DNA of 64,000 nucleotides from Cyanobacterium sp. HL-69 (GTDB lineage Bacteria; Cyanobacteriota; Cyanobacteriia; Cyanobacteriales; Cyanobacteriaceae): the NCBI GenBank assembly GCA_002813895.1, contig CP024912.1:2759836-2823835 (forward strand), in the 5' to 3' direction. The translations under genes were made by a program, and so were the position numbers. Below the pieces are notes generated by a model. That model was given only the letters and a program-made list of their open reading frames with translations, had not been told where the DNA came from and made no database searches. Shown here piece by piece: positions 45,616 to 55,284 of the stretch; the stretch's first letter is position 1; each line of letters opens with the position of its first letter.

Positions 45616-45635
45616 CAATGGGCTTAAGCCCATTG
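45616..45635. repeat. Perfect 20-bp palindrome CAATGGGCTTAAGCCCATTG
   Basis: Lies in the 117-bp gap between the SpmA- and SpmB-like genes. It shares the core GGGCTTAAGCCC with the palindrome at 16764-16783. It would form a stable hairpin within the operon transcript and so might lower spmB expression relative to spmA. Confidence 0.75.
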
Positions 45636-45688
45636 CCCATTATCTAGTTTTCAAAGTATTGAGAAATTTTATCTCCAATTCAGATTAA

Positions 45689-46309
45689 TTACTCATGGAA
45701 GTCTGATTCTTCTATTTCTTTTTCAGGTTCGGGAATGGCAAATTTGGGGAGTTTTGAAAGGAATTTGACGGCGGTGACTCCTGCAATGGTGGAGCAGGAT
45801 GTGGCGAGAATGGTGGGAATGAATAAGCTACTAGATTCAACTCCCATAAGGGCTACTACGGTGGCGGGGAGAATTAATTGCACACTGGATGTGTTGATAG
45901 TCAAAAAGGTACACATGGCATTGGTGGCAGTTTCGGGGTGGGGATTAAGTTTTTCTAGTTCTTGCATAGCTTTTAAACCCAAGGGGGTGGCGGCATTACC
46001 CAAACCCAACATATTAGCGGACATATTTAGTACCATGGCACTCATGGCGGGATGATCTGGGGGAACTTCTGGAAATAGCCAAACTGTGATAGGACGGACG
46101 ATACGGGCGATCGCATTTACCAAACCCGCTTCCTCCGCAATTTTCATAATTCCTAACCAAAGAGCCATAATACCGATTAAACCAATGGCCAAGGTAACAG
46201 CCGCTTCCGCACTATCAATGGCGGCTTCGGTGACAGCATCAATATTGCCATTTATCGCTCCGACAATGACGGAAATAGCAATCAATCCAAACCAAACGTA
46301 ATTGAGCAT
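45689..46309 (-). CDS. SpmA-like membrane protein (nucleoside-recognition domain)
   Basis: A 206-residue partner of the SpmB-like protein. It starts MLNYVWFGLIAISVIVGAINGNIDAVTEAAIDSAEAAVTLAIGLIG, followed by MALWLGIMKIAEEAGLVNAIARIVRPITVWLFPEVPPDHPAMSAMVLNMSANMLGLGNAATPLG and TFLTINTSSVQLILPATVVALMG, all typical of SpmA. In other bacteria SpmA and SpmB are inner-membrane partners and can occur as one fused protein. The frame extends to 46339, but the ATG at 46309 fits family starts. Confidence 0.85.
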   Translation of the reverse strand: MLNYVWFGLIAISVIVGAINGNIDAVTEAAIDSAEAAVTLAIGLIGIMALWLGIMKIAEEAGLVNAIARIVRPITVWLFPEVPPDHPAMSAMVLNMSANMLGLGNAATPLGLKAMQELEKLNPHPETATNAMCTFLTINTSSVQLILPATVVALMGVESSSLFIPTILATSCSTIAGVTAVKFLSKLPKFAIPEPEKEIEESDFHE

Positions 46310-46492
46310 AAGATTATATTTAGGCAGAAAAATTACCATTCATTTTGACACACCATTACAACGAAACATTAATTTTGGTCACAAAAAATGTAAAGTAATA
46401 TCAAGATTTATTACCCCCATCGCCCTAAAATCAAGCCTTGCCCATAATCTAATACTATTGTGTAAATTTTATTGATAAAGGTTAATAAATAT

Positions 46493-46681
46493 ATGCCATA
46501 CACCACAGAAGACGGCGGTAAAGTTAATAATTTCGCCAACGAGCCAAAAATTTATAAAGCTCAAGCCCCCACAGAAAACGAAAAAAGAAACAATCTAATT
46601 TTAGTTATCGTTTCTACCATCCTTGTGGCTGGGGGAATTGCGATCGCCTTTTACGCATCCACCAACCCTCCCATATCTTAA
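46493..46681 (+). CDS. Small single-helix protein similar to photosystem II assembly factor Psb34
   Basis: A 62-residue protein: the N-terminal PYTTEDGGKVNNFANEPKIYKAQ is similar to the N-terminal region of high-light-inducible proteins and of Psb34. One membrane helix follows (about residues 34-54, LILVIVSTILVAGGIAIAFYA). Psb34 binds late photosystem II assembly intermediates near CP47. The match is from memory and the family is short, so I call it similar rather than certain. The frame runs back to 46472, but the ATG at 46493 gives the usual start. It is 101 bp before msrA, on the same strand. Confidence 0.65.
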   Translation: MPYTTEDGGKVNNFANEPKIYKAQAPTENEKRNNLILVIVSTILVAGGIAIAFYASTNPPIS

Positions 46682-46782
46682 AAAAAATAAAAGTCTCCGT
46701 TGCTCCAGACAAGCAGAAACAGAACCATAGACGATAAGATGAAATAAGACCGTAATAATTCTTTACCATCATTAAAAAAACT

Positions 46783-47448
46783 ATGTTTTTATTTGGACTC
46801 GGAGACAAAAAACTAACCCTACCCAAACCCGAAGAAGCCCTCAAAGGTAGAGACAAAAAAATGCCCCTACCCTCCAAGCATTACGTAAACGGTAACCCCT
46901 TCAAAACCGAATATCCAGCCCACATGGAAAAAGCAGTATTCGGTATGGGTTGTTTCTGGGGCGCAGAAAGAAAATTTTGGCAGCTAGAAACAGGAATCTA
47001 CCTCACCGCCGTGGGTTATGCCGCAGGTTATACCCCCAACCCCACCTACGAAGAAGTCTGTAGCGGTTTAACAGGTCATAACGAAGTTGTCCTAGTAGTT
47101 TATGACCCCCAAATTATTAGTTACGAAACCCTCTTAAAAGTATTTTGGGAAAACCATAACCCCACCCAAGGAATGCGCCAAGGTAATGATAGAGGCACTC
47201 AATATCGCTCAGGGATTTATACCTATTCTACCCAACAAAAAGAACTAGCCCAAAAATCAAAACAGCTTTACCAACAAGAATTAAACAAAGCAGGACATGG
47301 GGAAATTACCACCGAAATCCTTGACGCGCCAGAATTTTACTTCGCCGAAGGCTACCACCAACAATACCTCGCCAAAAATCCCAACGGCTATTGTGGCTTA
47401 GGAGGTACTAAAGTTTGTTTTCCCGAAATCTCCTCCGTCAAAAACTAG
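46783..47448 (+). CDS. msrA: Peptide-methionine (S)-S-oxide reductase
   Basis: Repairs oxidised methionine (S-sulfoxide) in proteins, important under photo-oxidative stress. The 221-residue protein has the active-site motif [13 protein letters not shown] with catalytic C57. Family stretches [25 protein letters not shown] and [24 protein letters not shown] follow, with C204 and C212 as candidate resolving cysteines. An N-terminal extension of about 45 residues precedes the core, with no signal peptide. A possible hairpin (CCTTC-CATCA-GAAGG, 47468-47482) lies after the stop. Confidence 0.94.
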   Translation: MFLFGLGDKKLTLPKPEEALKGRDKKMPLPSKHYVNGNPFKTEYPAHMEKAVFGMGCFWGAERKFWQLETGIYLTAVGYAAGYTPNPTYEEVCSGLTGHNEVVLVVYDPQIISYETLLKVFWENHNPTQGMRQGNDRGTQYRSGIYTYSTQQKELAQKSKQLYQQELNKAGHGEITTEILDAPEFYFAEGYHQQYLAKNPNGYCGLGGTKVCFPEISSVKN

Positions 47449-47545
47449 AAATATCAACAAATGTGAACCTTCCATCAGAAGGAGATCCTTTTGAGTTAAC
47501 CTGATAATAAACAGTCCTTTTTCTTTAAATTAATTTCGGAGTCGT

Positions 47546-47686
47546 ATGTCTGATCTAAATCGTGGCATCATGAAATTTGAAGGTGCTGACAAACCTATTA
47601 TTGTAGGTATTTCTGCCTTTGTTATTCTCGGTGCTATTACAGCATTAATTATCTGGGCGCTAAATTCCGCCTATGCAGTAATTTAA
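47546..47686 (+). CDS. 46-residue single-pass membrane protein
   Basis: A short frame reading MSDLNRGIMKFEGADKP, then a hydrophobic helix (about residues 18-39, IIVGISAFVILGAITALIIW) and ending ALNSAYAVI. A good ribosome binding site (CGGAG) lies 4 bp before the ATG. The N-terminal phrase RGIMKFEGAD is reminiscent of small conserved cyanobacterial proteins, but I cannot name it. Its size and helix suggest a small subunit of a thylakoid complex; that is inference from its form and from its neighbourhood with the Psb34-like gene. A short hairpin follows the stop. Confidence 0.7.
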   Translation: MSDLNRGIMKFEGADKPIIVGISAFVILGAITALIIWALNSAYAVI

Positions 47687-47702
47687 TTACTATCAATGGT
47701 CG

Positions 47703-47724
47703 TCCCCTCAGTCTTATGGGGGGA
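47703..47724 (+). terminator. Possible hairpin terminator after the 46-residue gene
   Basis: TCCCC and GGGGA arms (5 bp) enclose a loop of about 12 bases, 17 bp after the stop codon at 47686. It lacks a T-run, so it may only protect the 3' end. Confidence 0.35.
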
Positions 47725-47856
47725 TAACTTGCTGAGTGGATAATTAGTAACAAATAATAAAAAAAGTTAATTATCAATGACTTTTTTCACTACCCACTTT
47801 CATTACAAAAAGTTTTCAGCCCAATCTAAATAATTAGTGATTAAAAAATAGCAAAA

Positions 47857-48210
47857 GTGAGTTTTTTTAAACCTAGTGAAATAGTTTGTTTAGACAATCA
47901 AAATCGGTCATTATACTGTGAAATTATCGACGTTATAACGCAACAAAATAAATGCTGGGTTCGCCCTCTGATGTTGGTTAATTTTATACAGCAAGACCAG
48001 TATGAAAAAGCTGTAAAAAATATTGATGATTTGCGCCACACTTCAGATTTATTATGGAGTACAAACTGTTTCCGACCTGTTTTTGATACCGAATATATAA
48101 CTTTTTGTGGTCAATTGCCTGAATTTGAATTTGATGATAAAAAAATATTAACCGCAAAAAAAACCCTAAGACATTTCATTCAAGATCTGTGGTTATTTAA
48201 TAGTAAGTAA
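47857..48210 (+). CDS. Conserved hypothetical protein
   Basis: Not recognised. A 117-residue soluble protein with a GTG start (47857). The N-terminal half (KPSEIVCLDNQNRSLYCEIIDVITQQNKCWVRPLMLV) looks like a small beta-barrel, possibly involving Cys11 and Cys20. The C-terminal half contains WSTNCFRPVFDTEYITFCGQLPEFEFDD and a final helix AKKTLRHFIQDLWLFNSK. There is no signal peptide or membrane helix, and no neighbour in the same operon. Proteins of similar size and plan occur in other cyanobacteria, but I know no function. Confidence 0.55.
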   Translation: MSFFKPSEIVCLDNQNRSLYCEIIDVITQQNKCWVRPLMLVNFIQQDQYEKAVKNIDDLRHTSDLLWSTNCFRPVFDTEYITFCGQLPEFEFDDKKILTAKKTLRHFIQDLWLFNSK

Positions 48211-48524
48211 ACTAAAATAATCAGACCATTATAACATCACCAATAAGATTAAAAAAATCTACCTTTACTTGACAAAAAGACAAGCCTAGGCTTTATTTCT
48301 TATAGAAAGACCTAGTTAACAATTAGCAAAAATTGCCGTACAAAAAAGAATAACTTTTTATTATCTCCTATCTCTTCGGTCAGTGGGGTAACTTGTTTAT
48401 ATAACGTAACGCTATGATATAATCAATTGTAATATTTCAAAACCTTGAAAACTAGATATAGATGTAAAGTAATGGTCTCGCCAAGGCTAAAAACTAATGT
48501 CTAGGATCATCTAAAATCAAGACT
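48211..48524. other. 314-bp upstream region of EF-G with a candidate promoter
   Basis: No gene is seen before the small ORF at 48525. A candidate promoter reads TTGTTT (48393-48398), a 19-bp spacer, and a perfect TATAAT (48418-48423). The predicted start near 48430 leaves a leader of about 200 nt before EF-G. The spacer is longer than ideal. Confidence 0.35.
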
Positions 48525-48638
48525 ATGAATAATGTTGCTACTAGCTTAGTCAGCAACAAAATTTTAACTCAACTACCTAAAAAAGAAAATAAAATTAGGT
48601 TACAACACAGAAACTGTATATATATAGATAAATTATGA
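48525..48638 (+). CDS. 37-codon ORF overlapping the EF-G start (possible leader peptide)
   Basis: The frame starts ATG at 48525, reads [20 protein letters not shown], then a basic stretch, and ends IYIDKL with a TGA at 48636-48638. It overlaps the EF-G ATG (48635-48637) by four bases in the ATGA arrangement that often couples translation. Neither start has a clear Shine-Dalgarno sequence. The peptide is basic, with nine Lys, Arg or His residues in the second half, and matches no family I know. It may be a leader peptide that adjusts EF-G synthesis, or only a chance frame. Confidence 0.35.
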   Translation: MNNVATSLVSNKILTQLPKKENKIRLQHRNCIYIDKL

Positions 48639-50725
48639 AAGATCTCGCTCGATATAGAAATATTGGGATTTTTGCCCACGTTGACGCTGGAAAAACAACC
48701 ACTACAGAAAGAATCCTAAAATTAACTGGTAAAATTCATAAACTTGGCGAAGTACATGACGGTGCCGCTACTACCGACTTTATGGAACAAGAGCAGGAGC
48801 GAGGAATTACCATTCAATCCGCCGCTACAAGCTGTTTTTGGAAAGATCATCAATTCAATATCATTGATACCCCTGGACACGTTGACTTCACCATCGAAGT
48901 ATATCGTTCTTTAAAAGTTCTTGATGGTGGTATTGGGGTATTTTGTGCTTCTGGTGGGGTTGAACCTCAATCTGAAACCAACTGGCGTTATGCTAACGAT
49001 TCTAAGGTTGCTCGTGTAATTTACGTTAACAAATTAGATCGTACTGGTGCTGATTTTTACAGCGTTGTTAAACAAGTAAAAGAAATTTTGGCTGCTACTC
49101 CTTTGGTAATGGTATTACCTATAGGTATTGAAACCGAATTTAAAGGAGTTGTGGATTTATTAACCCGTAAGGCTTGGGTTTGGGATGAGTCTGGAGATCC
49201 TTTAAACTACACCATCGAAGAAGTTCCTGCGGACATGGTGGATGATGTGGAAATTTACCGTGAGCAATTAATCGAGACTGCGGTAGAACAGGATGAAGTG
49301 TTGATGGAAAAATACCTCGAAGGAGAGGAAATTTCTGTTGATGATATTAAGCGTTGTATCCGTAAAGGTACTCGTGATTTGGCTTTCTTCCCTACCTATT
49401 GCGGTTCTTCTTTCAAAAATAAAGGGGTTCAGTTAGTTTTAGATGCGGTAGTTGACTATTTACCTGCGCCTGATGAAGTTAATCCTCAGCCTATTGTGGA
49501 TTTAGAAGGTAACGAAACTGGAACTTTTGCAAAAGTTGACCCTGAAGAACCTTTCAGAGCTTTGGCATTTAAGATTATGGACGATCGCTACGGCGCCCTA
49601 ACCTTTACCCGTGTTTACTCTGGTAAATTAGAAAAAGGAATGAGCGTATTAAACACCGCCACTGGTAAAACTGAGCGTGTGGGTAGAATCGTAGAAATGC
49701 ACGCTAATGATCGTATTGAGGTGGACTCTGCCCAAGCGGGAGACATTGTGGCTATTGTAGGGATGAAAAACATCCAAACTGGTCACACTATCTGTGATCC
49801 TAATCACCCTGCTACCCTTGAGCCTATGGTATTCCCTGAGCCTGTAATTTCCATTGCTATCAAACCTACCCAAAAAGGTGGTAACGAAAAAATGGGTATG
49901 GCTCTTAGTAAAATGGTTCAAGAAGATCCTTCTTTCTATGTGGAAACTGACCAAGAAAGCGGTGAAACCATCATTAAAGGGATGGGTGAATTGCACCTTG
50001 ATATTAAAGTGGACATCCTCAAACGTACCCACGGTGTAGAAGTAGAAGTTGGTAAACCTCAAGTGGCTTACCGTGAGTCTATCACCAAGGTAATTAATGA
50101 CAGTTATACCCACAAGAAACAGTCTGGTGGTTCTGGACAGTTTGGACGTATCGACTACACCATCGAACCTGGTGAAACTGGTAGTGGATTCTTGTTTGAG
50201 TCTAAGGTGACTGGTGGTAATGTTCCCCGTGAATTTTGGCCTGCGGTTAATAAAGGTTTTGAATCTAGTATCGATAAAGGTGTGTTGGCTGGTTATCCCT
50301 GTGTAGATCTCAAGGTTACTTTGACTGATGGTGCTTTCCACCCTGTGGATTCTAGTGCGATCGCCTTTGAAATTGCTGCCAGAGCAGGTTATCGTCAATC
50401 CATTCCTAAAGCAGGGCCTCAAATTCTTGAGCCTATTATGAATGTAGATGTATTTACCCCTGAAGATCACATCGGAGACGTAATTGGTGACATTAACCGT
50501 CGTCGTGGCATGATCAAATCCCAAAACACTACCCCCATGGGTGTCAGAATCAAAGCTGAAGCTCCTTTGAGTGAAATGTTTGGTTATATCGGTGATTTAC
50601 GTACCATGACTTCTGGACGTGGTCAATTCTCTATGGAATTCTCTCATTATGCTCCTTGTCCTAGAAATATTGCTGAGGATGTAATTAAGGAAGCTAAAGA
50701 GCGCGAATTAGCATTGGCTAAATAA
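48635..50725 (+). CDS. fusA: Elongation factor G, second type (EF-G2 / Sll1098-like)
   Basis: A 696-residue translational GTPase for ribosomal translocation or a related step. Domains: GTPase with G1 [16 protein letters not shown], switch [18 protein letters not shown] and G4 NKLDR; then domains II to V, ending [24 protein letters not shown]. The opening [14 protein letters not shown] and the phrase [14 protein letters not shown] distinguish it from the canonical cyanobacterial EF-G of the rpsL-rpsG-fusA-tuf operon. It is instead close to the Sll1098 type and to gammaproteobacterial EF-G2. It is not in a ribosomal operon here and ends at a strong terminator. Whether it does full translocation is not clear from sequence. 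Confidence 0.93.
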   Translation: MKDLARYRNIGIFAHVDAGKTTTTERILKLTGKIHKLGEVHDGAATTDFMEQEQERGITIQSAATSCFWKDHQFNIIDTPGHVDFTIEVYRSLKVLDGGIGVFCASGGVEPQSETNWRYANDSKVARVIYVNKLDRTGADFYSVVKQVKEILAATPLVMVLPIGIETEFKGVVDLLTRKAWVWDESGDPLNYTIEEVPADMVDDVEIYREQLIETAVEQDEVLMEKYLEGEEISVDDIKRCIRKGTRDLAFFPTYCGSSFKNKGVQLVLDAVVDYLPAPDEVNPQPIVDLEGNETGTFAKVDPEEPFRALAFKIMDDRYGALTFTRVYSGKLEKGMSVLNTATGKTERVGRIVEMHANDRIEVDSAQAGDIVAIVGMKNIQTGHTICDPNHPATLEPMVFPEPVISIAIKPTQKGGNEKMGMALSKMVQEDPSFYVETDQESGETIIKGMGELHLDIKVDILKRTHGVEVEVGKPQVAYRESITKVINDSYTHKKQSGGSGQFGRIDYTIEPGETGSGFLFESKVTGGNVPREFWPAVNKGFESSIDKGVLAGYPCVDLKVTLTDGAFHPVDSSAIAFEIAARAGYRQSIPKAGPQILEPIMNVDVFTPEDHIGDVIGDINRRRGMIKSQNTTPMGVRIKAEAPLSEMFGYIGDLRTMTSGRGQFSMEFSHYAPCPRNIAEDVIKEAKERELALAK

Positions 50726-50757
50726 TCAAAACCATTAATCATTAAATAGGTTTTGTG

Positions 50758-50781
50758 GGTGGGCATTGCCCACCTTTTTTT
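50758..50781 (+). terminator. Intrinsic terminator of the EF-G gene
   Basis: GGTGGGC-ATT-GCCCACC forms a 7-bp GC-rich stem followed by seven Ts, 33 bp after the EF-G stop. This is a textbook rho-independent terminator. Confidence 0.88.
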
Positions 50782-50800
50782 ATGGGGAAAAATGCTACGC

Positions 50801-50829
50801 AAAAAAAAGCCCCCCACCCAGTGGGTGAG
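50801..50829 (-). terminator. Intrinsic terminator of sqdB
   Basis: On the minus strand CACCCA and TGGGTG arms (with C between) are followed by GGGGCTTTTTTTT. It lies about 70 bp after the sqdB stop and converges with the EF-G terminator. Confidence 0.75.
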
Positions 50830-50897
50830 AGGTTTAAAGTGAGGGCAAACAAATAGATGGAGAAGGGATTATGGTCATAATCCCATGGTGTTGTTTT

Positions 50898-52391
<1,494 letters not shown>

Positions 52392-52898
52392 TTATTTTTT
52401 TATTCCTAATTGAGTAATTAAATGGTTCAATTCTGGCAGAATCAACTTTTCCATGGCCAATGTTACAGCGTTACTAGAGCCTGGTAAAGAAAATATTATT
52501 TTGTTGTTATATATACCTGCGATCGCCCTTGAAATCATAGCCCTAGAGCCAATTTCTTGATAGGAAAGATAACGAAAAATTTCACCAAACCCCGGTATTT
52601 CTTTATCTAATAAACCATCAACAACATCAAAAGTATTATCCCTTGGACTTATTCCTGTACCACCGCTTAAAATCAATATATCTATAGTTTCTCTTTTAGA
52701 TAAATCATTTATTGATAGTTTTATCTGGTCTGAATTATCTTTTATAATGTCGTAATAACTAATATTGTGACTATTCTTAGTTAGTTTATTTTTAATAATC
52801 TGACCACTTTTATCAGTATCAACAGTTCGAGTATCACTAATAGTAATTACAGCACAATTAACAACTATAAATTCTTTATCTTTATGGGGAATAACCAT
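52392..52898 (-). CDS. moaB: Molybdenum cofactor biosynthesis protein MoaB/Mog family
   Basis: A 168-residue protein of the MoaB/MogA fold, acting in adenylylation of molybdopterin. Motifs: VITISDTRTVDTDKSGQIIKNKL at the first strand, IDILILSGGTGISPRDNTFDVVDGLLDKEIPGFGEIFRYLSYQEIGSRAMISRAIAGI, and FSLPGSSNAVTLAMEKLILPELNHL. The SGGTGI and PGS motifs that bind molybdopterin are intact. No other moa gene is adjacent, though sqdB and psb28 are on the same strand with gaps of 342 and 68 bp. Confidence 0.9.
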   Translation of the reverse strand: MVIPHKDKEFIVVNCAVITISDTRTVDTDKSGQIIKNKLTKNSHNISYYDIIKDNSDQIKLSINDLSKRETIDILILSGGTGISPRDNTFDVVDGLLDKEIPGFGEIFRYLSYQEIGSRAMISRAIAGIYNNKIIFSLPGSSNAVTLAMEKLILPELNHLITQLGIKK

Positions 52899-52966
52899 AA
52901 AATTAAGTGAGGAATATGTGAAAAATTATCGATAGTAAACCTAACCCTTAAAACCCACCATAATAA

Positions 52967-53302
52967 TTAAGACTTGCTAAATCCTAACCCATGTTCTTCG
53001 GCGTAACGTTCCATAAAACGCATGAATCTTTCCCATTCTTCCACAGACTTGATTATATAAATGGCTTCGATGGCCACAGGCTCACCATTTACAAACTTAC
53101 ATTTAACTTCTCTGGTGTTTAACTCTCCTTCCTCATCAGTTAAATACATCCCCGTAACAGCTTGAGTATTACCGCTTTCTAAAATAGGAGACTCTTCAAA
53201 ACGAAAAGTGGCGGTGCCATTGCTACCATCACGAGAGCGAGTCATTTTTACATCAGGAATTGATTCCTCGATAATGCCTTTAGTAAATTCTATTTGAGCC
53301 AT
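52967..53302 (-). CDS. psb28: Photosystem II assembly protein Psb28
   Basis: A 111-residue soluble protein that binds photosystem II assembly intermediates lacking the oxygen-evolving cluster, at the cytosolic side near CP47 and the QB site, and also influences chlorophyll synthesis. It starts AQIEFTKGIIEESIPDVKMTRSRDGSNGTATFRFEESPIL and continues MYLTDEEGELNTREVKCKFVNGEP and MRFMERYAEEHGLGFSKS. All match Psb28. The gene is divergent from the helicase-like gene, with 125 bp between the starts. Confidence 0.96.
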   Translation of the reverse strand: MAQIEFTKGIIEESIPDVKMTRSRDGSNGTATFRFEESPILESGNTQAVTGMYLTDEEGELNTREVKCKFVNGEPVAIEAIYIIKSVEEWERFMRFMERYAEEHGLGFSKS

Positions 53303-53427
53303 ATTAAAATTTTACCTTTATATTTTTTATTACTATAACCTTACTTATCATCTCACAGTCAAGGGCGATCAACGTTAAAATTTAAGGGGTAATTACAAAA
53401 ATTTTCAAAAGAAATTCCCCTCACAAG

Positions 53428-54930
53428 ATGCTAGAAGCCCAAGTACATTCAGAATTACGCAACTTTTTGCGCACCTATAGCCCTTCTGATTGGGTACATC
53501 ATCTTACCATGGCGAGAATGGTGGCCCGTGGTCTGCGCCTGGGGCGATCGGCTATAATCCAAACAGGAGTTAGTCACGATACCTATAATTTAAGTTATTT
53601 AACCCCTGCCCTTCTGTGTGATAAAACCGTTATTATTGTTGCCATACACAAAAATCAACGGCAACTAATAGAACAAAAAATTCCCTTTTTACAACAAAAG
53701 CTAGGTACTAACAAATTAGTTTTTAATCAGTTATCTACCCATACAAAAAGTAATAATTCTCTTATTTTATTAACTCCTCAGAATTGGTTAACAAAAACCA
53801 TTAATAGCAATTTAGTCAATAACTCCCATATTCTTATAGAAGAAGCCGAAAAATTACCCCAATTTATTAATGAATATCTCACCATCTCCGTAGATGTTTA
53901 TGATTGGTTTAAATTACAAAAAGATAATGAGCAATATAAAAGTTATATTCAAACTCAACTAGCAAAACTAACTCAATCAGTATTTAGTCACCCAATAAAT
54001 CCCTATAACAGTTACTTATTAGAAACTAAAGAAAAGCAAATTATTCAAGAAATAATTTTTAAAATAAAACCAACAAAATTAGATTTATACAATAAACTAA
54101 TTAAACTAAACGAGCATTTCTTAGACGAAAAGAACCATATTAACTACGTTGAAGTAAATCGCTCAAAAGGACAATTTATAATTAAATCTTCCCCTCTTAA
54201 TTTTCATGACAATATCAAAGAAATTTGGCAACAAAAATCGGTTACTCTTATCGCTAACTATCTTAGCCCCGAAAAAGAAGCCATCGATTATAGTAAACAA
54301 CTAGGCATTGATAACAGTAACTATACCTGTCTCAAATTTTCTCCCCATGCCCCCAATGCCATCCTAAAACTATATTTCCCTGAAAAATTTCCCTTCCCCA
54401 ATAGCCCCGAATTTCAAAACTCCGTCACCAGAGAGATTACAGCCCTTGTTTCTAGTGCCAAAGTTAACCATCAACCCATTATTGTCATCATTGAAGATGT
54501 ACCTTTACAGGCTCAAATTACCTCCATTTTGGCTTCCCAATTTGGTTCGAGAGTAAAACTTAATGACCTTGATTGTAGTAATAATACTGTATTGGTATGT
54601 GGTATTAATTTTTGGTATCAACATCAAGAAAGATTCCCTTCACCGCAACTGCTGATTATGGCAACTTTACCCATTCCCTCCTTAGAAAATCCTCTAGTTG
54701 CCTCCCAAGTAAATTATTATAAAAGTCAAAAAAAAGACTGGTTTCGCTTATATCTGTTGCCCCATGGTATAAAAACCCTACAACAATTAACCGTGTCTGT
54801 GCGCAAAAATCAGGGGGTTTTGGCTTTGTTAGACAATCGAGTTAGTTTTCGCAGTTATGGTAATAGGGTGTTAGAGGCGCTCGAACCTTATGCGAAAATA
54901 AATTACGTAGATTTAAATTGGTTAAATTAA
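53428..54930 (+). CDS. Degenerate DinG/XPD-type helicase-like protein
   Basis: A 500-residue protein whose layout resembles DinG-family helicases but whose catalytic motifs are worn. The Walker A place reads RSAIIQTGVSHDTYNLSYLTPALL instead of a GxGKT/S loop. The Walker B/DEAH place reads ILIEEAEKLP. The C-terminal half retains a helicase-like core (FGSRVKLNDLDCSNNTVLVCGINFWYQ, PQLLIMATLPIPS) and ends TLQQLTVSVRKNQGVLALLDNR, as in DinG helicases. It is therefore unlikely to hydrolyse ATP in the usual way. I recall similar worn sequences in other cyanobacteria, suggesting a conserved non-enzymatic role; that is inference. Confidence 0.72.
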   Translation: MLEAQVHSELRNFLRTYSPSDWVHHLTMARMVARGLRLGRSAIIQTGVSHDTYNLSYLTPALLCDKTVIIVAIHKNQRQLIEQKIPFLQQKLGTNKLVFNQLSTHTKSNNSLILLTPQNWLTKTINSNLVNNSHILIEEAEKLPQFINEYLTISVDVYDWFKLQKDNEQYKSYIQTQLAKLTQSVFSHPINPYNSYLLETKEKQIIQEIIFKIKPTKLDLYNKLIKLNEHFLDEKNHINYVEVNRSKGQFIIKSSPLNFHDNIKEIWQQKSVTLIANYLSPEKEAIDYSKQLGIDNSNYTCLKFSPHAPNAILKLYFPEKFPFPNSPEFQNSVTREITALVSSAKVNHQPIIVIIEDVPLQAQITSILASQFGSRVKLNDLDCSNNTVLVCGINFWYQHQERFPSPQLLIMATLPIPSLENPLVASQVNYYKSQKKDWFRLYLLPHGIKTLQQLTVSVRKNQGVLALLDNRVSFRSYGNRVLEALEPYAKINYVDLNWLN

Positions 54931-54956
54931 ATTAATTAATACTCACAGAAACAATT

Positions 54957-55280
54957 ATGCCCATCGTTCAATTTCAAGAAAAAAATATTAGTTGTGAAGT
55001 AGGAGAAAATCTCCGCAAAGTTTTGCTCAAAAATGATGCTGAATTATACAATGGTAAAGCAAAATATATTAATTGTATGGGTATCGGTAGCTGTGGTACT
55101 TGTGCTGTGCAAATAAAGGGAAGTGTTAATGCTCCTAATTGGAAAGATAAGGCAAGGCGCTCTTTTCCTCCTCACTCCCCTGATAGAGATTTGAGGTTAG
55201 CTTGTCAAACAAAAGTTTTAGGAGATATTTCTGTTACTAAATATGATGGTTTTTGGGGACAGAAAAACACTTTAAAATAA
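54957..55280 (+). CDS. 2Fe-2S ferredoxin-like protein with CX5CX2C spacing
   Basis: A 107-residue electron carrier. The four cluster cysteines are C40, C46, C49 and C83 (INCMGIGSCGTCAVQIKG and LRLACQTKVLGD). Spacing is CX5CX2C-X33-C. Photosynthetic plant-type ferredoxins use CX4CX2C, so this is nearer to adrenodoxin-type spacing, although the last gap is shorter than in adrenodoxin. The start ATG lies 26 bp after the helicase-like gene and the two are probably co-transcribed. The partner is unknown. It converges on tldD with only 4 bp between the stops. Confidence 0.85.
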   Translation: MPIVQFQEKNISCEVGENLRKVLLKNDAELYNGKAKYINCMGIGSCGTCAVQIKGSVNAPNWKDKARRSFPPHSPDRDLRLACQTKVLGDISVTKYDGFWGQKNTLK

Positions 55281-55284
55281 GGCT

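Noticed and set aside
49649-50524. 291-residue minus-strand frame inside EF-G
   Set aside because: Long antisense frame inside a highly biased, conserved gene; composition (His-, Thr- and Phe-rich) is not protein-like.
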